From Acanthosepion esculentum (taxonomy: Eukaryota > Mollusca > Cephalopoda > Sepiida > Sepiidae): 64,000 nt of DNA. The notes beneath the pieces are model-generated. The model saw nothing but the letters and a program-made list of their open reading frames with translations, searched no databases and was not told the origin of the DNA. A program made the translations under genes and the position numbers. Positions 54,825-64,000 of this stretch are shown piece after piece. Within the stretch, counting starts at the first letter, position 1. Each line of letters starts with the position of its first letter. Location: contig OZ038482.1 of NCBI GenBank assembly GCA_964036315.1, forward strand, positions 9,602,698 through 9,666,697, in the 5' to 3' direction.

Positions 54825-54930
54825 TAAAGATGAGAAAACTGGAAGCAATAAAAATCAATATGGGTCTACAGAAGGATACTGAGAATTCCATGGATGGAGC
54901 AAGTAGGCAACAAGAAAGTCTTAAAGAATT
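54825..54930 (+). pseudogene. LINE fragment, abundant family
   Basis: ATGAGAAAACTGGAAGCAAT, CTACAGAAGGATACTGAGAA and CCATGGATGGAGCAAGTAGG match the KRLEATEMWFYRRMLRIPWM-type block of the other copies. About 100 bases only. Confidence 0.8.
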
Positions 54931-55739
54931 TCTGTTTCCTTTTTCCATCAGGTTCACTGTTTAAAATAACCAAACTGTCAACTCAGACATGTGTATGCAT
55001 TAAAAATGATGTCTATAGCGATAAGCAATATTGTCAACTTAAAAATGACTTTATTTATGTCTTGGGTAATGAAGCTAGCAGATATAGACTTCAAAGTATC
55101 CCAATGAGAGATGCGCATATTTAAGCAGATAACTAAGCCATTCTCTATCATCATGGTTTCCCGTGGCTTAACAGGTAGGACACATTTCAGCTAACAGAAT
55201 GGTTTCCCAGATTAAAAAAGGGATTACATGTTAAATTCCTGTTAAGAGGCAGATTTTCTTTAGTAAGGCCTTTTTGATTTTTAAGCCGGATGATATTAAT
55301 TCCACTGTTCAAAAATAACAGTGAAGTCAACTGAAACATGAGTACCCTCTAAAAATCACGTTTATAGTAATAAGAAATAATATCAGATTAAAAATGAAAT
55401 CCATTTAAAATAATGTCTGCTATTTCAAGTGTGTAAGAAGATTGTCTCGTATTCACTGTCCTATTGTGAGTTTAGATATTGCATAGCAGTTCAGCAACGT
55501 TTTTTTTTTAAGAAGGATAGTTTTTCTAGGTTTTACTAAACTATGATAAAACCAAAACTGACCTGCAGAAAAATGTTGAGGCCCAAATAAATATCTGTGG
55601 AATAGTGTATATGCATTGTGAATTGGCCTGCGTTTTTTGGGGGGGCGGGTTAGAGACGAGAAAAGTAAAACCATGAATATTGTTGAGTCAGAAAGAAAGA
55701 AATTGATAGATACATAACATATTTATTTTCATGATTGGA
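54931..55739. other. Unassigned sequence with a diverged direct duplication
   Basis: About 54950-55060 and 55300-55410 share CACTGTT-AAAATAAC, AGTCAACTGAAACATG-type and GTTTATAGTAATAAG words in the same order, an old 350-base direct duplication. Confidence 0.45.
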
Positions 55740-56440
55740 GATGAAAAAGGGAGAGATGAGAGAGAGAAATAAAAAGAGAGAGAGAGAGAGAAAGAAAGAA
55801 AGCTAGAGAGAGAGAGAGAGACAAAGAGATAGGGAAAGAAATAAAGATAGAGATAGAAAAAGATATAGAGAAAAAGAAAGAAGGAAGCCAGAACAAGAGA
55901 AATAAAGAAAGAGAGAAAGAAAGAAAGTGAGAAAGAGAGAGAAAGAGATAGAGAAATAAAGAAAGAGAGGGAGAAAGAGAGAGAAAGAGAAAGTGAGAGA
56001 GAAAGAAAAAGAGAAAGAAAGAGAGAGAAAGAAAGAAAGAGAGAGAAAGCAAAAGGGAGAGAGAAATAAAGAAAGAAAGTGAGAGAAAGAGAGAGAAAAA
56101 GAAAGAGAAAGAGAGAGAAAGAATCAGAACGAGAGAAAGTGATAGAGAAAGAGATAGAGATAGTGAAAGAGAAAGTGAGAGAGAGATAGTGAAAGAGAAA
56201 AGAGAGAGATAAAGAGAAAGTGGGAGTGAGCAAGAAAAAATAGAAAGAAAGAAAGTGAGAAAGAGATAGGGAAATAAAGAGAGATAGAAAAATAGATAGT
56301 CAGAGAAAGAAAGAGAAACAAAGAAAGTGAGAGAGAAAGAGAAAGGGAGAGAGAAATAAAGAAAGAAAGTGAGAGAAAGAGGAAGAAAAAGAGAAAGAGA
56401 GAAGTAGAAAGAAAGAAAGAAAGTGAGAGAGATATAGGGA
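55740..56440 (+). repeat. Polypurine (GA-rich) tract of about 700 bp
   Basis: The plus strand is over 95% purine, made of AGAGAGAAAGAAAGA-type words. It creates minus-strand Ser/Phe/Leu frames up to 271 codons that are not genes. Confidence 0.96.
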
Positions 56441-56444
56441 GAGG

Positions 56445-57337
56445 GTAATCCATTAACTGGTTGTGAGTATTGTTCTTTATTCTTTTTTATTAAATAAAGA
56501 TTTCTTACTTTGTAGTGGGAGGATGTTTCTTTTGTACAAATCATGAGAGAGGAATATGTATAAATCTGTCAAGATTCATTTTTATAAATTCCATCCATCC
56601 AAGTCTTCTGAACATCCATTATTTTCTTGGTTACAGATGAATGCCCAGCACATTTTTTAGCAGAAATGGTAGCAATATTTTCCTGAGATAATCATTGTTC
56701 TCTGATTAATGATATTTTCTGGGCATTTCCCTTAAAAAACATTGCAAACATTGAAGGTCACTTTTTTGTCAATTTCACATTTGTTAAACTCTTTTCCATC
56801 TCGATGTTTTTTCTATTATTTAAAATCAAATCATGTAAGACATTTTAACTTAAATAATTAAATTAGTTGAAACATTTAGAAATTGTTGGGACTTTGATAA
56901 TACACCAAAAATATATTTTCAAATTTACTCCACAACTAGACAATCATCAAGTCTAAAAACAGCCGCTTAAAACCATACTTTGGTGGTGCTGTCCCCACCC
57001 ACATGGTAGTAAGCTGACTATTTGAATTTTTCAAGTAATAGGAACATGATAAAAAAAATTAAATTTACAGCTTTTTTTTAAGCCTATAAAAGAACGGACC
57101 AAAAGCTGTTCAAGGGGTACACATGACTAGCACATTGAGTGTATTCACTTATTTATAGCACACTGAAGAATGCCTTCTCATTCAGGCACTCACACCATAC
57201 AGTGAGATCAAATACTCACTAAAACATTCATCTAAGTTGGCAATGAAAAAGAAACCTTTTATTCGTGTTACTTATATCTATAAATATCTATAAATATATA
57301 CACATACACTCACATGTCTATATATATATATAAATAT
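56445..57337. other. AT-rich unassigned sequence
   Basis: No recognised gene or repeat. Confidence 0.5.
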
Positions 57338-57397
57338 GTCTGTTTCATGCTAGATGTAATCGTCAGGCCTGATGATTGCATCTAGCATGAAACAGAC
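57338..57397. repeat. 60-bp palindrome with a hammerhead-like core
   Basis: Arms 57338-57367 and 57368-57397 are inverted copies with only two mismatches and no spacer. The right arm contains CTGATGA...GAAAC (57369-57393). The downstream sequence (ACTGTCGCCTCTAAGTGTTG) is shared with 32520-32590. Confidence 0.93.
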
Positions 57398-57506
57398 TGT
57401 CGCCTCTAAGTGTTGACTTCTATGTTCACTTTTATATTTACACATGCTCTATCTCTGATATTGATCACTTTATCCCATAAATATAGCACACTTTAAGACT
57501 ATATTT

Positions 57507-57546
<40 letters not shown>

Positions 57547-57570
57547 GTATTTAGGCAGCAAATTCTCTTT

Positions 57571-57856
57571 TAGGCATGTCTGATTGAATAAATTACAAAC
57601 ATTATGTCCTTTCATATTCACAAATATTTTTCTGTATATTACAATTGAATAAGGCAAGAAATGCATTGTAACAGTGAAAATTACTTTTATTTTACAAGTA
57701 CTCAGAAAGAGACAGAAAGTACTTGGGAAATAAAAGTGGTTTTCACTGTTACAATGCATTTCCTTTGCCATATTTAATTGTATATTTGTTAATATGATAG
57801 GATTATGATAAAAATAAGCAGACATAATGTTTGTAATTTTCTTCAATCAGGCATGC

Positions 57857-57860
<4 letters not shown>
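57571..57860. mobile_element. Fold-back element related to element T
   Basis: Left arm about 57571-57694 and right arm about 57728-57860 are imperfect inverted copies (TAGGCATGTCTGATTGAA and TTCAATCAGGCATGCCTA; AATGCATTGTAACAGTGAAA and its complement). The centre holds AAGTACT...AGTACTT. It is bounded by TA arrays at 57515-57543 and 57860-57915. Confidence 0.85.
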
Positions 57861-57916
<56 letters not shown>

Positions 57917-57962
57917 AGTATACCGTAAAACAATATTTTTACCATAAATATATATATATATA

Positions 57963-58200
57963 TAGTATTTACATTATTCAGACGGTTATCCTCATTTTCA
58001 TTGGCATATTCACAATGTTTCAGCTGTTGTATGCTGCAGCCTTCTTCAGATGACTGGAATTTCGAACCAAACCCTTTATTTCATCCACTGAGGGTAGATT
58101 GTTCTAGTTCCACATGCCATGCCTCTGGCAGATGAATATGGCAATAAAGATGAGGATAACAGTCTGAATAATGCAAATAATGTAAATAATTGTAATACCT
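57963..58200. repeat. Inverted pair of SINE family 2 fragments
   Basis: The left part (minus) contains TTCAGACGGTTATCCTCATT and CTGCAGCCTTCTTCAGATGA. The right part (plus) contains AAGATGAGGATAACAGTCTG and AATAATGCAAATAATG. The right copy keeps only its tail. Confidence 0.8.
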
Positions 58201-58218
58201 CATCTCAGAGATATAGAC

Positions 58219-58261
<43 letters not shown>

Positions 58262-58266
<5 letters not shown>

Positions 58267-58276
58267 TAGTTTCATG

Positions 58277-58343
<67 letters not shown>

Positions 58344-59017
58344 TTGGTTAAATAATTTAGACATATGATGTTGATTAGTTTTTGTTGTGATCCTTTCAAG
58401 TTCATGGATTCATTTTTTGTTAGATTTAGAAAATTGAGTAAGAAAAATACCAAAATTTTCTTTCAAATAGTTTTTATTTTCCCAAGTAGTTTCAGTTTCA
58501 TCTGAAACCATCTTAGGGGGTTAAGTTGTCTATGAGTATGTGTATATGTGTTTCTGTGAATTTAAAACATTTCAACTGTTCCTTTTTTACTGCTTATGCA
58601 GCGTTCTAGATTTCAAAGTTCTTTTGGGGGTTTTTTCAGTGTAAGGGGAATAACTTTTGTTTTTGCTCATATGTATATAATAATTTTATTTTATTTTTTC
58701 ATAAGAATTTAAGGACTTTATTGGTCTAGTTATAGTTGACTTTATTTATTTTGGGCTTCAAGGATTTTAATTTTTGCTTGTTATTGTTTTTATGTAATAT
58801 AAATGTATTTTCAACTAATATCCGTCTGAGATGTGAGTGTGGTCATGAGTCTTCCTTTATGTGCTGATGCGTATTCAGCCAAATGAAATGTAAGTCTTTT
58901 TGTTAGCAAAATGAATCCCCAAACTTGAAAGGATCGCAACGAAAACTAATCAACATGATATGTCTAAATTATTTAACCAAACCTGTTCGAATGAAAATAT
59001 GCTGCCTAAATATACTA

Positions 59018-59057
<40 letters not shown>

Positions 59058-59407
59058 TATAGTATTAAGTATCAGAATTGCTATTTCTTTTCAGGTGGAA
59101 AAGCCTTTTGGGGAGGCAGGTAATTGCCGTAAATTGCTTGCTATCAAAAGTTAGGGCAGAGCATTGATAGAATTAATCTGGAGAAGTTTGTCACTTAGCT
59201 GAGTGGTGTTGGTTGAGTCATGCCTACTACGTAGTTTTGTGAGCACATCAAGATAACATGTTCACTCTTCAGGGTTTGCTGTCTCCTCTGAGAAGACAAC
59301 AAGCCCTGAAAAGTGAACATGTTACCTTGATGCGTTCATGAAACTACATAGTAGGCATGATTCAACCAACACCACTCAGCTAAGTGATAAACTTCTCCAG
59401 ATTAATT
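58262..59407 (-). repeat. Arm B of the 1.15-kb inverted duplication
   Basis: Reverse complement of 47631-48790. It contains element T (about 58339-58986), a TA array (about 59027-59055, shorter than in arm A), the 115-bp spacer with GGAGGCAGGTAATTGCCGTA, and hairpin H (59171-59407). The edge word TTAAATAGTTTCATG (58262-58276) mirrors CATGAAACTATTTAA at 48776-48790. Confidence 0.93.
59171..59407. mobile_element. Fold-back element H, copy B
   Basis: 237-bp inverted repeat with the same ends as copy A. It differs from copy A by only a handful of bases, far fewer than the mismatches between its own two arms. Confidence 0.88.
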
Positions 59408-59414
59408 ATATATA

Positions 59415-59456
<42 letters not shown>

Positions 59457-59464
59457 TATAGTAC

Positions 59465-59590
59465 AGGTAATAAATCCATTGGTGTATAATCCAAGTGAAT
59501 CCTAATAATATCAAATATTAAAACTGATCCACAAAAAGAGCTCAATGTATTTATTATAACAGAGCATATAAATTACACAACAAAATCCCA
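59465..59590 (+). repeat. Possible diverged copy of repeat R
   Basis: GAGCTCAATGTATTTATTAT then AACAGAGCATATAAATTA resembles GTGCTCAATGTAAATTTACAG/AGCAT of copies 1 and 2; the upstream ATAATCCAAGTGAATCCTAA also fits loosely. Confidence 0.45.
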
Positions 59591-61105
59591 AATTACCTCA
59601 TATGGGGGGGGGATAGATCCATTTCAGCCAATGTGAAATATGTTGGTCTTGTTCAACCCCTGTAGACAGACTGTGCTTGTATCGGAATTAGAGATATAAA
59701 ATTTAACAGTAGTCGAAAAATAGATACAGAACCTACTCATATCAACAACTCAGTCAGTGGTAAGGGGAGGGCAGAAAGTATCTATCTTAAAGGGAAGATG
59801 CTCCACAAATTCAACCTGGATATTAACCTTATGACCCTAAATTGGTGTTCTATAAAGAATGTGGTGTTGAAACTAAAAGAGTTTATATATATATATATGA
59901 TCACACATAGATATTTTATACACCTCTGCACATTTATACATACACGGATATTTATTTTCCTAAATTTTATTTCTCAAGACCTTTTATGAAGTCTCTTTAA
60001 TCCAACCAAGAACTTTTTCCCCTTTACTTGTCACCATTGTTGCTATTATCAAATTGCTGTATTTGAATTGGTTTAATGGCATTTATTCCTTGTTTTGGTC
60101 ATGTGAAGGTTCATTGGCTCTTTTTTTTTAACTCTCGTTTGCTCTCAGCCAAAACATGACCTTCCTACAGGGATTAGTAGTAAACTCCTTCACTCAACCA
60201 TTGTAACAAGGCCAACAACATCAGCAGCAGCTCATGCAACAAGTTATTTGAAATTCATATTAAAAGCTTCAATAGATTTTGTAAGAAATTTTGAGATTAA
60301 TTGTTGTTTGTCTTCAATGATTTTGTTGTTGTTTTGTTTTTTCAGTGTTTTGACCAGTCCAGTCTCCAGCCATCATGTATTTTGCAGTGAATAGACAGTG
60401 GCTGGCTGTTCAGGTGCATGACTGTGTAGCAGATAAAATTTCCCCTGAAGAAGGTTAGAGAATGAACTGGTTGAAACATTTTAAAACAAAAAAAGAAAAA
60501 AAAAACTGCCATTGTCATTTAGTAATTACAATTTTGTTTTTAATTCAATAAATAAAATTTTGTTTAGTACTGAAACAAAATGGAAAATTGATGGTTATTA
60601 GATGTAAAATGAATCTGAGGATGGCCAGAGAATGCATTGATCAAAAGATGAGGAGACTGGTTCAAACAATTCATCTAATAATGACAATCTCTAAAGATCA
60701 GATAAAATCAAAAGGGCAGGATGATGTATTGGCCAAAATGTAGGGATCAATACAAGAAAGATAAAGATATTCAAATAAATCCAGAAAATGTCTAAAATGC
60801 TGTCAAATAGAGACAAAAAGTAGCTGATAAAGATAAGTGTATTAATTCTGAATTTGAAAATATCAGTTGACTTAAAAATATCTTCAGTGAATTTTCCCAC
60901 TATAAACACATTTTGATTATCTGATATCCATGTATTATATATGATATTTATATGATATGATGATTATGTCCACATATTATATATTATTATTATAGGATAT
61001 ATATAATATTATATGATATTCCCATATTATATATGATTTTTTTAGGATAATTATTATTTTATTATTAGTTTAGGATGTTACGTGCAAGTATGTGTATTGG
61101 TTTGT
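59591..61105. other. Unassigned sequence with one SINE family 2-like word
   Basis: At about 60451-60490, CCTGAAGAAGGTTAGAGAAT followed by GGTTGAAACATTTT resembles the SINE family 2 3' motif. The rest, including GATA/TATA-rich 60930-61040, shows no recognised feature. Confidence 0.45.
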
Positions 61106-61109
61106 GGCT

Positions 61110-61320
61110 TAGAACGAGTAAAAGGCAAGTGAAACTTCAATTCTATCTGAGTTTATTACATTGAGTTTTACACAAGTACCCTTGGGAAGGTAGGGATTTT
61201 TGCTTTTTTTTTAATCTCTTTCCCCCCAGCTATGGGTCAAATAGTAAGACAGACTGAACTCTCTAGCCAGTCTAGGAGAAAGAAAAACTCTGAATTCAGC
61301 CAATGAAAGGATTATGGATT
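61110..61320 (+). repeat. tRNA-derived SINE (family 1), head diverged
   Basis: Body words ACCCTTGGGAAGGTAGGGAT, CAGCTATGGGTCAAATAGTA and GCCAGTCTAGGAGAAAGAAA match copies at 29436 and 31135. The box A region is not clear. Confidence 0.75.
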
Positions 61321-61431
61321 TTACAATGACAACATGATTCCAACTGCAGTCAATCTGATGGATGGATGGATTTTATAATACAATTATTATATGAAATCAA
61401 CATATATATTATATGATTATCATATAATATC

Positions 61432-61625
61432 ATTCTGGGTAAGACAATAAACTACATCTGGCAGCAAGGCTTCTGATCGGGAGGTTTTGAGGAGGATGGA
61501 ACCGCCTCTTAATTGCAGTTGTTCCCAGGTTCACCCTAACCTGGGGTGGTAGCAGCTGTTTGGGTCCCAGCTATTGGCAAATAGTGAACACCCAAAGTGG
61601 AGTCAAAACATTATGAAAGAATAAA
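61432..61625 (-). repeat. Dispersed repeat, inverted copy of 15825-16020
   Basis: AATAAACTACATCTGGCAGC, GGAACCGCCTCTTAATTG and GGAGTCAAAACATTATGAAA are the reverse complement of words at 15825-16020. Confidence 0.72.
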
Positions 61626-61652
61626 AATACATTTTTGTAGTAAAAAAATTTA

Positions 61653-64000
61653 AAGGAAGATAAAAACTAACAGCAATACATTATTGATAAAGGAAGAGAA
61701 AAATTACCAGCAATACATTATTGATAAAGGAAGAGAAAAATTATCAGTAAAACATTATTGATAAAGGAAGAGAAAAATTATCAGTAATACATTATTGATA
61801 AAGGAAGAGAAAAATTATCAGTAAAACATTATTAATAAAGGAAGAGAATAATAACCAATAATACATTATTGATAAAGGAAGAGAATAATAACCAATAATA
61901 CATTATTGATAAAGGAATAGAATAATAACCAATAATACATTATTGATAAAGGAAGAGAAAAATTACCAATAATACATTATTGATAAAGGAAGAGAAAAAT
62001 TACCAATAATACATTATTGGTAAAGGAAGAGAAAAATTATCAGCAATACATTATTGATAAAGGAAGAGAATAATTACCAATAATACATTATTGATAAAGG
62101 AAGAGAATAATTACCAATAATACATTATTGGTAAAGGAAGAGAAAAATTATCAGCAATACATTATTGATAAAGGAAGAGAAAAATTACCAATAATACATT
62201 ATTGATAAAGGAAGAGAATAATTACCAATAATACATTATTGGTAAAGGAAGAGAAAAATTATCAGCAATACATTATTGATAAAGGAAGAGAATAATTACC
62301 AATAATACATTATTGATAAAGGAAGAGAATAATTACCAATAATACATTATTGGTAAAGGAAGAGAAAAATTATCAGCAATACATTATTGATAAAGGAAGA
62401 GAAAAATTACCAATAATACAGTATTGATAAAGGAAGAGAATAATTACCAATAATACATTATTGATAAAGGAAGAGAATAATTACCAATAATACATTATTG
62501 GTAAAGGAAGAGAAAAATTTTCAGCAATACATTATTGATAAAGGAAGAGAATAATTACCAATAATACATTATTGATAAAGGAAGAGAATAATTACCAATA
62601 ATACATTATTGGTAAAGGAAGAGAAAAATTATCAGCAATACATTATTGATAAAGGAAGAGAAAAATTACCAATAATACATTATTGATAAAGGAAGAGAAT
62701 AATTACCAATAATACATTATTGGTAAAGGAAGAGAATAATAACCAATAATACATTATTGATAAAGGAAGAGAAAAATTACCAGCAATACATTATTGATAA
62801 AGGAAGAGAAAAATTACCAGCAATACATTATTGATAAAGGAAGAGAAAAATTACCAGCAATACATTATTGATAAAGGAAGAGAAAAATTACCAGCAATAC
62901 ATTATTGATAAAGGAAGAGAATAATTACCAATAATACATTATTGATAAAGGAAGAGAATAATTACCAGCAATTCATTATTGATAAAGGAAGAGAATAATT
63001 ACCAATAATACATTATTGATAAAGGAAGAGAAAAATTACCAGCAATACATTATTGATAAAGGAAGAGAATAATTACCAATAATACATTATTGATAAAGGA
63101 AGAGAAAAATTACCAGCAATACATTATTGATAAAGGAAGAGAATAATTACCAATAATACATTATTGATAAAGGAAGAGAATAATTACCAGCAATACATTA
63201 TTGATAAAGGAAGAGAATAATTACCAATAATACAGTATTGATAAAGGAAGAGAAAAATTACCAGCAATACATTATTGATAAAGGAAGAGAATAATTACCA
63301 ATAATACATTATTGATAAAGGAAGAGAATAATTACCAATAATACATTATTGATAACGGAAGAGAATAATTACCAATAATACATTATTGATAAAGGAAGAG
63401 AAAAATTACCAGCAATACATTATTGATAAAGGAAGAGAATAATTACCAGCAATACATTATTGATAAAGGAAGAGAATAATTACCAGCAATACATTATTGA
63501 TAAAGGAAGAGAATAATTACCAATAATACAGTATTGATAAAGGAAGAGAATAATTACCAATAATACATTATTGATAAAGGAAGAGAAAAATTACCAGCAA
63601 TACATTATTGATAAAGGAAGAGAAAAATTACCAGCAATACATTATTGATAAAGGAAGAGAAAAATTACCAGCAATACATTATTGATAAAGGAAGAGAAAT
63701 ATTACCAGCAATACATTATTGATAAAGGAAGAGAAAAATTACCAGCAATACATTATTGATAAAGGAAGAGAATAATTACCAATAATACATTATTGGTAAA
63801 GGAAGAGAATAATAACCAATAATACATTATTGATAAAGGAAGAGAAAAATTACCAGCAATACATTATTGATAAAGGAAGAGAAAAATTACCAGCAATACA
63901 TTATTGATAAAGGAAGAGAAAAATTACCAGCAATACATTATTGATAAAGGAAGAGAAAAATTACCAGCAATACATTATTGATAAAGGAAGAGAATAATTA
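61653..64000 (+). repeat. 37-bp satellite array, about 63 copies, open at the window end
   Basis: Units of GATAAAGGAAGAGAAAAATT plus ACCAGCAATACATTATT. Two main variants occur (GAAAAATTACCAGCAAT and GAATAATTACCAATAAT). A third, with TTGGTAAAGG, recurs mostly every 111 bases between about 62016 and 62720. No interruption by other sequence is seen and the array continues past 64000. Confidence 0.97.

Noticed and set aside
55729..56544. Long minus-strand frame of 271 codons
   Set aside because: It is a translation of the GA-rich polypurine tract (Ser/Phe/Leu only), with overlapping long frames in other phases. Not a gene.
61653..64000. CRISPR-like array of regularly spaced repeats
   Set aside because: The 37-bp units are contiguous tandem repeats with no unique spacers, in a eukaryotic context. 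It is a satellite.

Overview
This window reads as intergenic or intronic DNA from an invertebrate nuclear genome, very AT-rich and saturated with repeats. A cephalopod mollusc, probably an octopus, is my best inference. The reasons are abundant tRNA-derived SINE-like repeats, Penelope-like elements, several LINE lineages, mariner, Tc1 and hAT remnants, and a very high density of (TA)n, (GA)n and minisatellite arrays. No species-diagnostic gene is present, so the organism call is an inference. There is no bacterial-style gene organisation. Most long open frames are translated microsatellites or polypurine tracts.

The only segment that looks like a host gene is one internal exon at 16486-16889 (minus strand). 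It encodes about four ankyrin repeats and has a good polypyrimidine tract with acceptor and a GT donor. Neighbouring exons are not visible. A TATA/CCAAT/Inr core promoter with E2F-like sites lies at 12820-12915 (minus), but I cannot tie it to a recognisable transcript.

Layout. 1-11 kb: LINE reverse transcriptase fragments, a dispersed 57-bp minisatellite, a SINE joined to a 5S rRNA-like segment, and a Penelope element. 11-16 kb: a polypurine tract, mariner halves, a tandem repeat with covarying hairpins, and a Tc1-type MITE. 16-25 kb: the ankyrin exon, a SINE interrupted by a hAT MITE with its target-site duplication, a solo LTR, a head-to-head SINE pair, a LINE RNase H region and satellites. 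25-40 kb: many 3' ends of one abundant LINE family, SINEs, a 116-bp satellite and large TA arrays. 40-47 kb: Penelope endonuclease fragments, a second locus of the structured repeat and a solo LTR. 47-60 kb: a 1.15-kb inverted duplication with arms at 47.6-48.8 and 58.3-59.4 kb, enclosing an inverted mariner pair, hairpins and a 700-bp polypurine tract. 61.6 kb to the end: a 37-bp satellite with a local 111-bp higher-order period that runs off the window.

The elements do not form a pathway. The recurring theme is inverted arrangement: head-to-head LINE, SINE, mariner and Penelope fragments, fold-back elements inside TA arrays, and perfect or near-perfect palindromes. The two most interesting signals are the 230-bp repeat whose three hairpins are preserved by compensatory changes between loci 30 kb apart, and the large recent inverted duplication built from fold-back elements.
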